From CBDDLJ01 sp965230635 (lineage in GTDB: Bacteria > Pseudomonadota > Gammaproteobacteria > UBA1113), in contig CBDDLJ010000019.1 of NCBI GenBank assembly GCA_965230635.1, forward strand, positions 102,674 through 166,673: a stretch of DNA of 64,000 bases. The letters are read 5' to 3'. The translations under genes and the position numbers were made by a program. The notes beneath the pieces were generated by a model. That model saw only the letters and a list, made by a program, of their open reading frames with translations. It made no database searches and was not told the DNA's origin. How positions within the stretch are numbered: position 1 is the stretch's first letter; every line of letters begins with the position of its first letter. Positions 1 through 7,489 of the stretch are shown here, in pieces.

Positions 1-402
1 CGCTCTGTATCGGAAACACAGCATTTTACCGTCTACTTGTTGATAATATTCTTGTCTGTTCACTCGATTATTGAAGGTGCTGCGTTAGGGGTAGGCGCAA
101 CAGTGGCAGAAATTCTTATTATTTTAATTGCTATATTAGCACATAAGGGTTCAGCTGCTTTCGCTTTAGTGATAAAAATGCAGCAGTATACCTTATCAAA
201 AAAATTCGTATTAAAAATATTATTATTGTTTGCATGTATGACACCTCTGGGTATTTTAGCAGGTTCGGTTATTGAGAATTTTCAACGCGGTCAAGGTGGT
301 CAATTGACCTTAAGTATCATCAATGCCATTACCGCAGGTACCTTTTTATTTATAGCTTGTTTTGAACAAGAACAGTTATCACGAATTATAAGCCAACATT
401 AG
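1..402 (+). CDS. ZIP-family divalent metal transporter, C-terminal part (5' end outside window)
   Basis: The reading frame is open to the first base of the window, so the N-terminus is missing. The visible 133 or so residues are hydrophobic with three to four membrane segments. HSIIEGAALGVG and HKGSAAFAL match the metal-binding motifs of transmembrane helices 4 and 5 in ZIP transporters (ZupT/GufA-like), which carry zinc or related divalent cations across the inner membrane. The frame ends in TAG about 75 bases before the next gene, which runs in the same direction. Family is fairly sure from the two histidine motifs; the metal cannot be told. Confidence 0.75.
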   Translation, partial: RSVSETQHFTVYLLIIFLSVHSIIEGAALGVGATVAEILIILIAILAHKGSAAFALVIKMQQYTLSKKFVLKILLLFACMTPLGILAGSVIENFQRGQGGQLTLSIINAITAGTFLFIACFEQEQLSRIISQH

Positions 403-478
403 AAAAAAATAACAGTTTGGGTATATTTTGCTTTGTTTTTGGTCTATTATTAATGGCATTGGTAGCATTTTGGTTGTG

Positions 479-1261
479 ATGCGCAAGGAGCGTGAGTTGG
501 GGCAACAGATTTTTCGCCTATTACAAATAACGGATACACATATCATGGCTGATAAAAAGGCAACATTGTATGGCGTCAATGCATGGGAGCCTTTTGTAGA
601 AATTATGACTGATATCCGGCAAAATGTTAGGGCAATAGATTTGATTGTGTTAACAGGTGATTTGTCACACGATAATTCAACCGCCTCTTACCAATATCAA
701 GCCGACTTTTATAAACAGTTTGCCGCCCCGAAAATTTACATTCCAGGCAATCACGATGATTATGATAAAATGCAACGCGTTTTTATGAGCAATGCAATGA
801 CGAATGAACGTGCTATGTTGCTAGGGCAGTGGCAAATTATTTCATTAAATTCACAAGTGCCAGGTAGTGTGCCAGGTAGATTGTCACAACAAGAAATGGC
901 TTGGTTGCAACATCGATTGAGCCAATATCCTGACCATCTGAGTATTATATTTTTACATCATCCGTTATTTGATTTGGGTGTCACATGGCTTGATCCGTTA
1001 AAATTAATTAATCATCATGAGTTTTTAACTTGTATTAACGCTTTTCCACAAGTAAAAGCTGTATTTTCTGGTCACGTACACCAAGAGTTTCATTGTTGCC
1101 ATCAACAGATTGACTTTTTTACAACGCCATCAACTTGTGCGCAGTTTGCTCCTGCGGTGCATGATTTTGCATTAGAGGAGATAGCACCTGGTTACAGAAT
1201 TATTGACTTGCATGAACATTCTATTCAAACGCAGGTACGTCGGCTAGTTAATAAAGCATAG
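479..1261 (+). CDS. cpdA: CpdA/Icc-type metallophosphoesterase (3',5'-cAMP phosphodiesterase)
   Basis: A 260-residue calcineurin-like metallophosphoesterase. The metal-ligand motifs appear in order: QITDTH near residue 16, TGDLSHD, PGNHDD, FLHHP and SGHVHQE. The LQITDTH start and the GVNAWE segment resemble enterobacterial CpdA, which hydrolyses cAMP in the cytoplasm. The ATG at 479 was chosen because it leaves about 14 residues before the first motif, as in the family; the frame is open further upstream to an ATG at 428, but those extra 17 residues look unlike the family. The gene converges on the LuxR-type gene with only 7 bases between the stops. The cAMP substrate is by family analogy; another cyclic nucleotide or phosphoester is possible. 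Confidence 0.82.
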   Translation: MRKERELGQQIFRLLQITDTHIMADKKATLYGVNAWEPFVEIMTDIRQNVRAIDLIVLTGDLSHDNSTASYQYQADFYKQFAAPKIYIPGNHDDYDKMQRVFMSNAMTNERAMLLGQWQIISLNSQVPGSVPGRLSQQEMAWLQHRLSQYPDHLSIIFLHHPLFDLGVTWLDPLKLINHHEFLTCINAFPQVKAVFSGHVHQEFHCCHQQIDFFTTPSTCAQFAPAVHDFALEEIAPGYRIIDLHEHSIQTQVRRLVNKA

Positions 1262-1268
1262 CGATAAG

Positions 1269-2078
1269 TTATTCAGCAATTTCAGTTAGAAAAGTAAAAT
1301 TATTTTGTAATAATATTTCATATATTTCAGATTTTTTATAGCACTTCAGTTTGCATTTGGCATTTTTTAAATGAGTTTCGACAGTTCTGTATGATATCTC
1401 CATATGATTAGCCGTTTCTTTAGCCGAGCAGCCTTGCAACATGTAGCGAAGGCATAAAAATTCTTTTTTGGTAAATTTAATCGATCCACTTGAAGTCGAT
1501 ATTCGATAATATTTTATATTTGTGCTTTCTATAAATTGTATTATTTCTTTAGTATGGCCTGAGAGAGGTGTTGAATGGGTGTAATTTTTTTCAAGGAAAA
1601 GTTTATTTTTTCCTGCTTCTTCAATAATATGATGTCCTTTGTCCTTAAAGTAGAGAATAAATCGTTTTAGTAGACTGGCTTTGTGTAAATAAAATGATTT
1701 AATATCAGCTCTCGTTATTTTATTAAAGCCAAAATAATAAAATTCACAGGTTTGTTTATTGCGATCGACTAACGTAATACCATCAGCGATACCAAAATTG
1801 ATTTTTAACTGTTGAAATATCTCAGAGTCCTTATTATCATGCCACAAATGGCATGAGTTGTAATTATGAAAAGGGTTTTTATTGATAAAAGGATTTTTGT
1901 ATAATTTATTCGTGTAATAATAATTCATCCAGTCAGCATAATTAGACAATGAGATGCGTGCACCAGAGCTATATGTTTTAATGTAGTGAAAATAGGTAAT
2001 ACCCAGTTGTTTAATAGGATCACAAATGGTATCAATTTCTTGGCAATAGATACTATGTGGGCATGCATTCATATTCAT
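1269..2078 (-). CDS. LuxR-family transcriptional regulator (orphan)
   Basis: A 269-residue protein with a C-terminal LuxR/GerE-type helix-turn-helix at about residues 203-262. The recognisable core is FTKKEFLCLRYMLQGCSAKETA followed by ISYRTVETHLKNAKCKL, close to the family consensus LTxRExExLxxxxxGxSxKEIA..L.IS..TVxxHxxN. The N-terminal 200 residues, rich in Tyr, Phe and Trp, would be the sensory domain and may have a PAS/autoinducer-binding-like fold. No luxI-type synthase is in the window, so any signal would come from elsewhere, or the domain senses something else. A GAGG precedes the start by about 11 bases. Its targets cannot be read from the sequence. It borders the mobile-element graveyard. 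Confidence 0.8.
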   Translation of the reverse strand: MNMNACPHSIYCQEIDTICDPIKQLGITYFHYIKTYSSGARISLSNYADWMNYYYTNKLYKNPFINKNPFHNYNSCHLWHDNKDSEIFQQLKINFGIADGITLVDRNKQTCEFYYFGFNKITRADIKSFYLHKASLLKRFILYFKDKGHHIIEEAGKNKLFLEKNYTHSTPLSGHTKEIIQFIESTNIKYYRISTSSGSIKFTKKEFLCLRYMLQGCSAKETANHMEISYRTVETHLKNAKCKLKCYKKSEIYEILLQNNFTFLTEIAE

Positions 2079-2206
2079 GTTAATTGAACCTCAGTTAGGA
2101 GTTTAAACTGTTATAAATCAACATGTTAGTGTCGATTAGTTCTTGCAATATGCAAAAGCTGAGGAGATCTTATGCAATTTTTTACGATCCAAGTAAGGAA
2201 ATTGAC

Positions 2207-2412
2207 ATGGACATCAACCAGCTTACCGATATTTTTTGTGAAATCGATGATTTTTGCAAGGAGTTTTCACAGTATATGGAATAAAATTTATTACCTAACT
2301 CGAATTTTCAAGGCAGGCGTGGCCCCAGATGCTGCCTCAGCGAGAGTGAAATAATGACAATGATCATCGTATTCCAATCATCAGGTTATCGACATTTTAA
2401 AATGTTTTTTAC
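2207..2412 (+). pseudogene. IS982-family transposase remnant (N-terminal)
   Basis: MDINQLTDIFCEIDDFCKEF from the ATG at 2207 is the characteristic N-terminus of IS982-type transposases. A stop ends this frame after 25 codons. In another frame the homology resumes with CCLSESEIMTM and SSGYRHFK, then ends. The gene is therefore frameshifted and truncated to roughly its first 70 codons. It cannot make a working transposase. The downstream end is set only by loss of recognisable similarity, so it is approximate. Confidence 0.7.
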
Positions 2413-2456
2413 CAGTCCTCTAGAATTTACAGCAGTATACGGACATAACCGATAAT

Positions 2457-2702
2457 GATGCTAGTTTTCATAGGAACAAACAACTTGAGCAAATAATTAA
2501 TGAAGTTGGTGCGCGGATTATATATTTACCACCCTATCATCCTGAATTTAACCCTATTGAAGAAATGTGGTCAAAGGTAAAAATATATCTTCGAAAGTGC
2601 CAAGCATGATCATTAGATAGCTTTCAGGATGCTATCAAAAGTGCCTTTGAAGCTGTTACTCAAAATGATTTATTGGGATGGTTTAACCATGCAGGATATT
2701 AG
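2457..2702 (+). pseudogene. IS630-family transposase remnant (C-terminal DDE part)
   Basis: One frame reads ARIIYLPPYHPEFNPIEEMW, the C-terminal DDE-domain signature of IS630/Tc1-like transposases (the glutamate after NPI is the last catalytic residue). It runs to a TAG at 2700-2702, interrupted by a TGA near 2608. The N-terminal two thirds are missing. It abuts the IS982 fragment upstream and an IS4-type fragment downstream, which shows nested insertion and deletion. Confidence 0.72.
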
Positions 2703-2730
2703 ATCATTATTTTAGGAAAGCGCTGTAAAT

Positions 2731-2889
2731 GAAATGATAACAACCGTTGCTCGACTCGGTGGTTTTTTGGCTAGAAAAGGTGATGGTCCACCTGGAGCTA
2801 AGACAATTTGGCTAGGACTACAGCGTTTAGCCGATTTTATGCAAGCTATTGATGCCTATCATCAGTATTCGGGGGAAACATATGGGTAA
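2731..2889 (+). pseudogene. IS4-family (Tn5/IS50-like) transposase C-terminal fragment
   Basis: The frame reads TVARLGGFLARKGDGPPGAKT then IWLGLQRLADF and ends with TAA at 2887-2889. ARLGGFLxRKxDGxPGxxTxWxGxxRL is the conserved C-terminal end of Tn5-like IS4 transposases. Only about 50 codons survive, so it is a dead fragment and the third different transposase family in 700 bases. Confidence 0.65.
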
Positions 2890-2955
2890 GGATGAAAGTG
2901 GTGACAAGTGGATCCTTTGGGGTGGCGATTCATAATCTGATTGTTCATTTCATAT

Positions 2956-3057
2956 ACGTTTGGCCGAAATTACACGTTTGGTACCTTTGGGCCTAAAACG
3001 TTTGATAATGGTTATTTTCCATGTTATATTTAGCATATGAACATAATGCATGGAAAA
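2956..3057 (+). promoter_or_regulatory. Candidate operator region of the AbiE operon
   Basis: Three direct copies of ACGTTTG lie at 2956, 2974 and 2998. An interrupted inverted repeat follows: TTTTCCATGTTAT (3015-3027) faces ATAATGCATGGAAAA (3043-3057), overlapping the AbiEi start. AbiEi antitoxins are known to autorepress by binding inverted repeats upstream of their operon, so this is a reasonable operator. Which element is bound is inference. Confidence 0.45.
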
Positions 3058-3864
3058 AATACACAAACAGAGAATAGGGCCATGGCCCTATTGGGTTACC
3101 TTTTAGATGAAGGGATTAAGATCTTTTCAAGAAAAGAGTTAACGCAAAGTGATGCGCCATTTTTGGAAAATGTGGATTACAATGGCCTCTCTAACATTAT
3201 ATATAGACTCGTTAAAGTCGGACGGATTGATAAAATCAAACGCGGGGTATATATCGTTAATTCAGCAGATCCTGTTAGTGAATATGAAATCGCGATGCAT
3301 TTAGTAAAGCCTGTAATGATATCGCATCAATCTGCCTTTCGGTATCATGATTTGACCGATCAGGTTATTCGCTCGATTACTATCTCAACCCTAAAATCAT
3401 CATTTGTTCCACAAAACTCTAAGTCATCTAAAAAATCAGGATTTAATGTTAGAGGGGTAAACTATAAAGTGATCTGCCAATCGCCATCGAAGTTTTTTGG
3501 AGAAAAAACTGCCTGGATAGGTGATGCTTGTTTTAAGGTCACAGACTTAGAAAAAACTTTTATTGATGGTCTAGATAAGCCCAAAGAGTGTGGGGGGTTT
3601 TCTGAAGTCATTTGGACATTTGAGCAAGAATTTAGTCAAGCTAATTTAAGCAAAATTATTGAATATGGAATGCGAATGGATACAGCAACTTCCAGAAGAT
3701 TAGGCTGGGTTTTAGATAACGTGGTAAACGTGCAAACAGATCAAATATATTGTTTAGCCAAGAAAGAATATTCAGATTATAGACTTTTAGATGCTTCTCG
3801 GCCAAATCGGGGTAAATATTGCTCCAAATGGAAAATCCGAGAAAACCATCATTATGAAGGTTAA
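3037..3864 (+). CDS. AbiEi-family antitoxin / transcriptional repressor
   Basis: A 275-residue protein with the AbiEi layout. An N-terminal winged helix-turn-helix (about residues 15-80) contains LSNIIYRLVKVGRI and IKRGVYIV. It is followed by the AbiEi antitoxin domain with HQSAFRYHDLTDQ and VTDLEKTFIDGLDKP. It would repress the operon and neutralise the AbiEii toxin as a type IV antitoxin, acting on the toxin's effect or activity rather than as a classical tight-binding partner. The toxin gene starts 8 bases downstream. An in-frame ATG at 3046 is an alternative start and lies inside the candidate operator. The gene sits between transposase fragments, which fits transfer on a mobile element. 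Confidence 0.85.
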   Translation: MNIMHGKNTQTENRAMALLGYLLDEGIKIFSRKELTQSDAPFLENVDYNGLSNIIYRLVKVGRIDKIKRGVYIVNSADPVSEYEIAMHLVKPVMISHQSAFRYHDLTDQVIRSITISTLKSSFVPQNSKSSKKSGFNVRGVNYKVICQSPSKFFGEKTAWIGDACFKVTDLEKTFIDGLDKPKECGGFSEVIWTFEQEFSQANLSKIIEYGMRMDTATSRRLGWVLDNVVNVQTDQIYCLAKKEYSDYRLLDASRPNRGKYCSKWKIRENHHYEG

Positions 3865-3872
3865 GGTTTATT

Positions 3873-4733
3873 ATGAATTTAAAGAAGAGGCTTACTGATA
3901 AGCAAAAACAAAATAACACAACTTGGGAGTCAATTGAGCGGGACTACGTACAATCGTGGATAATCGCTGCTATTGCCCAGCATCCAAAGTTGTCACAGTC
4001 GTTAGTCTTTAAAGGAGGAACTGCCATTAAAAAACTCTGGCATGCATATCGATTTAGTGAAGATTTAGATTACACAGAAATTGTTCCGTCAAATAATGGT
4101 GAACTATTAGGAAATTTAGATGAGGCATTAAATGTTGCAAAAACATGGCTTGAATCTTATGGTAATTTTGTTTTTGAATTAACACAATACACCGAAAAGA
4201 AAGAGCATCCATTTAATCAAGCAGCTTTTACTATAAGCATACAAATGCCATGGCAAAGAAAACCACTTACCAGAGTTAAGCTGGAAATTTCAAGAGATGA
4301 AGAACTTTTATTTGAGCCAATTGAAAAAGAAATAGATCATGATTATGGTGAGGACTTGAGTGACCATAAGATACCAACATATGCTTTAGAAGAGATCATT
4401 TGTGAAAAATTTCGTGGGGTATTACAAAATCAAGAAAAGCTAATCAAAAAAGGTTGGACGCGCTCTCGAGTAAGGGATTACTATGATTTATGGAAACTAT
4501 TATCTAATTATAAAAATAAAATAAATGTGGCAAAAATAAGAAAAGCATTTCCCCAAAAATGCTTAGCAAAAGAAATTTCGTTTAAAAATCCAGATCAGTT
4601 TTTTGATGAAAAATATCTAGAATATGTTAAAAAAGATTGGCAGGAATACTTAGAAAGCTTGGTTGATCACCTGCCAGAATTTAATGTCGTCATTTTGAAG
4701 CTACGAAGGTATGCTCATGAGCTATTTTGTTAA
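3873..4733 (+). CDS. AbiEii/AbiGii-family nucleotidyltransferase toxin
   Basis: A 286-residue member of the DNA polymerase beta-like nucleotidyltransferase superfamily. The diagnostic motif is VFKGGTAIKKLW followed by RFSEDLDYTE (roughly residues 45-71), matching the G-G-x-A-L-x..[FY]-S-x-D-[IL]-D signature of AbiEii toxins. EEIICEKFRG and RVRDYYDLWKL match later family motifs. Related toxins add nucleotides to tRNA acceptor ends and stop growth, giving phage abortive infection or element stabilisation. The gene is 8 bases after its antitoxin, so the two form one operon. No truncation or missing catalytic residue is visible, so the pair may be active. Confidence 0.85.
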   Translation: MNLKKRLTDKQKQNNTTWESIERDYVQSWIIAAIAQHPKLSQSLVFKGGTAIKKLWHAYRFSEDLDYTEIVPSNNGELLGNLDEALNVAKTWLESYGNFVFELTQYTEKKEHPFNQAAFTISIQMPWQRKPLTRVKLEISRDEELLFEPIEKEIDHDYGEDLSDHKIPTYALEEIICEKFRGVLQNQEKLIKKGWTRSRVRDYYDLWKLLSNYKNKINVAKIRKAFPQKCLAKEISFKNPDQFFDEKYLEYVKKDWQEYLESLVDHLPEFNVVILKLRRYAHELFC

Positions 4734-4829
4734 TCAAAGAGGTTCCACTGCGCTCGTTAAATTAAATTGTTTGCCACATGACCGACAACGATATTGGTCG
4801 TAACCTAGTAACGTTGAACCTCTCAACTT

Positions 4830-5381
4830 AAGGCATACCATCACTTGACAGAAAAAGATCGAGTTTTTCTAAGGATATTATTAGAGAAGCGTTATTCTAA
4901 AGCGAAAATAGCCCAGATTTTAGATGTCCATCATTCAACGATCTATCGTGAAATTAAACGAAATAGTTGTTGCTATCATTATAAATTTGGACAAATGATT
5001 TATTATGCAGGTTACCTTGCGCAAGGAAAATACTTGCGAAGAAGACGACGACCACTTAAGCTCATCAAAACTAAAGTGCTCAGAGGCTATGTTCATGATA
5101 AACTATCAAGGGTTGGTCGCCATGGCAAATAGAGGGGCGCTTAAAACGAGAATATGGCACTACAGATGTTATTTCTCACGAATCCATCTATCGCTATATT
5201 TATAGTGATTTTGCGATTCGTAATCGTTTTTTTAAGAAACTAAGGCGCCGACATTTTTGGCGAGTTAAACGTGGGAAAAGGAAGTGCCGATTACCTAAAA
5301 CATTGCTCATTAACAATAGGCCCGCTGAGGTTAACCAACGAGAAGCATTTGGGCATTAGGAATGTGATTTGATGATGTTTA
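4830..5381 (+). pseudogene. IS30-family transposase remnant
   Basis: AYHHLTEKDRVFL followed by the helix-turn-helix IAQILDVHHSTIYREIKRN is the IS30 N-terminus. Near 5110 one G appears to be missing; in the next frame the homology continues as WSPWQIEGRLKRE, ISHESIYRYIY and NQREAFGH. There a TAG stands where the family has Trp (FGHWEGDLM), and the sequence is cut soon after at the border with the ISAs1 fragment. The catalytic DDE core is largely absent. It carries a frameshift, a nonsense mutation and a truncation. Confidence 0.75.
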
Positions 5382-5862
5382 GACGAGGGATAAAATCCAA
5401 TTTGATTTCGTTAGACTTACTATCAATCTCAACTTGACCAAGCACTAATTGGTTTGCACTACACCAGGCATTAACCAAGTATAGTGGACCAATTTTATCA
5501 ATCGTATTTTTGGTCGCACGGAGTGCTTTGCCATCCAGGGCAATGACATCTTTTATATCGCCAACAAGCCGCTTACCCAACGAATAAAATGTTCACAGAA
5601 TGCATCTGAGTCTAGTGCTGCAAACAGTCGATTAAAGGTATCATGTGAAGGGATTCCATTACTTAGATCTAGAAATTGACCAAGCCAGTCTCGCTTTAGT
5701 TTTCCGTAACGCTCAATTGAAACCCAGGTATCTGCTCCACAGAGAACTGTGCAAATGGCAATAAATATGATATTTATCAATGGGTGTTTCTTGGTTCGAT
5801 CCAGTCTCGGGTCAATTAGTGTACTGAAATGGCTGTGAATATTACTATCCGTGTGATGATTA
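5380..5862 (-). pseudogene. ISAs1-family transposase remnant
   Basis: Read on the minus strand from about 5862, the frame gives TLIDPRLDRTKKHPLINIIF, then WLGQFLDLSNGIPSHDTFNR. After a frame change near 5570 it gives DVIALDGKALRATKN and LVLGQVEIDSKSNEI. These are landmark segments of ISAs1/H-repeat transposases (NGIPSHDTF and the IALDGKxLR catalytic Asp region). The C-terminal half is gone where it meets the IS30 fragment at about 5380. Fragments of the same family's C-terminus flank the NACHT locus near 18.1 and 33.7 kb. Confidence 0.72.
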
Positions 5863-5954
5863 CTCCTTTTTTAAACAAAAAGGCTAATAGATCAGATGTG
5901 GGGAAATTAGTCAAGCTAATTTAGATGCGATTGCCCTGTAATAAGGATCAAAAT

Positions 5955-5983
5955 TTTACAGTTGTTTGATTTTCTGCTAGGAT
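5955..5983 (+). promoter_or_regulatory. Candidate sigma-70 promoter of guaB
   Basis: TTTACA (5955-5960) and TAGGAT (5978-5983) are 17 bases apart and end 30 bases before the guaB start. It lies after the last recognisable transposase fragment, so guaBA seems to keep a promoter of its own. Prediction from spacing and consensus only. Confidence 0.45.
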
Positions 5984-6012
5984 ATTGCGTTTATTTAATA
6001 GGGAGGATATTG

Positions 6013-7479
6013 ATGCGTATTGTGAAAAAAGCGTATACGTTTGATGATGTATTGTTACTGCCTGGATATTCAGAAGTGTTACCTAAAGATGTTTCACTAC
6101 AAACACAGTTAACCAAAACCATACGACTCAATATTCCACTAATGACAGCCGCAATGGATACTGTCACTGAGGCGCGCTTAGCCATTACCATAGCACAAGA
6201 AGGTGGCTTGGGTGTTATTCACAAGAATATGTCGATAGAACAACAAGCACAAGAAGTGCGAGCAGTGAAAAAATATGAAAGTGGTGTCGTCAAAGATCCT
6301 ATTACAGTCAGTCCAAATATGACAGTGCGAGATTTGCTCGCATTAACAAAACAACATAATATTTCGGGTGTGCCAGTGGTTAAAGAACAACAGTTGCTAG
6401 GTATTGTGACTGGGCGTGATGTTAGGTTTGAGAAAAATTTAGATCAACCGGTCAGTCAAGTTATGACGAAAAAAGAATCATTAGTCACTGTGAAGGAAGG
6501 AACAACTCGTGATGAAGTCTTGGGCATATTACATCAGCACCGTATTGAAAAAGTGCTGGTTGTTAATGATGATTTTCAGTTAAAAGGCTTAATTACAGTC
6601 AAAGATATTCAGAAAGCAAAAGATAAGCCCAATGCTTGTAAAGATGACGCGGGTCAATTGCGAGTGGGCGCTGCAGTAGGAACCGGTATTGATACCGACC
6701 AACGTGTTGCTGCCTTGGTAGCTGCTGGGGTAGATGTATTAGTTGTAGATACCGCACACGGCCATTCTAAGGGTGTGATCGATCGTGTTAAATGGATAAA
6801 ACAATACTACCCTGAAGTAAGTGTTATTGCAGGCAATATAGCAACTAGTGCGGCAGCATTAGCATTAAAAGAAGCCGGCGTTGATGCGGTAAAAGTTGGC
6901 ATTGGTCCAGGTTCAATTTGTACTACCCGGGTGGTCGCGGGTATAGGTGTGCCACAAATTACGGCTATAGATGATGTTGCAAAAGCTTTAGAAGAATATG
7001 ATATTCCTGTTATTGCAGATGGTGGTATTCGTTATTCGGGCGACGTAGTTAAAGCGTTAGCTGCAGGTGCCTCGGTTATTATGATTGGTGGTTTATTTGC
7101 TGGGACGGAAGAATCACCAGGCGAAGTGGAATTATATAAAGGTCGCTCCTATAAAGCCTATCGAGGAATGGGTTCTCTTGCCGCCATGGTACAAACCTAT
7201 GGTTCTAGTGACCGTTACTTTCAAGATTCAAGTGATGTGTTTGAAAAATTAATACCTGAAGGGGTGGAAGGACGAGTGCCTTATAAGGGTAGTGTGACTC
7301 CAATTATTATTCAATTATTAGGCGGTTGTCGGTCGGGCCTTGGGTATACAGGTTGTCACTCTATTCCTGAGTTACATAAAAAAGCTGAGTTTACACAAGT
7401 AACAACAGCCGGTGTACGAGAGTCACATGTGCATGATGTTGCTATAACGAAAGAAGCACCTAATTATCCAACAGAGTAA
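6013..7479 (+). CDS. guaB: Inosine-5'-monophosphate dehydrogenase
   Basis: A 488-residue IMPDH, the usual bacterial length. It oxidises IMP to XMP with NAD+, the first committed step to GMP. The N-terminal part AYTFDDVLLLPGYSEV is typical. Two CBS domains lie at about residues 90-205 (VKDPITVSPNMTVRDLL and VTVKEGTTRDEVL). The catalytic loop GPGSICTTR has its Cys at residue 303. The flap carries YRGMGSLAAM and YFQ. The ATG at 6013 was chosen because AGGGAGG precedes it by 7 bases and the N-terminus then matches the family; an upstream in-frame extension has no support. guaA follows after 10 bases, giving the classical guaBA operon. Confidence 0.97.
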   Translation: MRIVKKAYTFDDVLLLPGYSEVLPKDVSLQTQLTKTIRLNIPLMTAAMDTVTEARLAITIAQEGGLGVIHKNMSIEQQAQEVRAVKKYESGVVKDPITVSPNMTVRDLLALTKQHNISGVPVVKEQQLLGIVTGRDVRFEKNLDQPVSQVMTKKESLVTVKEGTTRDEVLGILHQHRIEKVLVVNDDFQLKGLITVKDIQKAKDKPNACKDDAGQLRVGAAVGTGIDTDQRVAALVAAGVDVLVVDTAHGHSKGVIDRVKWIKQYYPEVSVIAGNIATSAAALALKEAGVDAVKVGIGPGSICTTRVVAGIGVPQITAIDDVAKALEEYDIPVIADGGIRYSGDVVKALAAGASVIMIGGLFAGTEESPGEVELYKGRSYKAYRGMGSLAAMVQTYGSSDRYFQDSSDVFEKLIPEGVEGRVPYKGSVTPIIIQLLGGCRSGLGYTGCHSIPELHKKAEFTQVTTAGVRESHVHDVAITKEAPNYPTE

Positions 7480-7489
7480 GGATGAAATA

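Noticed and set aside
2172..2354. 60-codon frame overlapping the IS982 remnant
   Set aside because: It is out of frame with the transposase homology and has no recognisable product.
5780..5810. GGTTCGA-type sequence resembling a tRNA T-arm
   Set aside because: No cloverleaf can be built around it, and it lies inside the ISAs1 transposase remnant.
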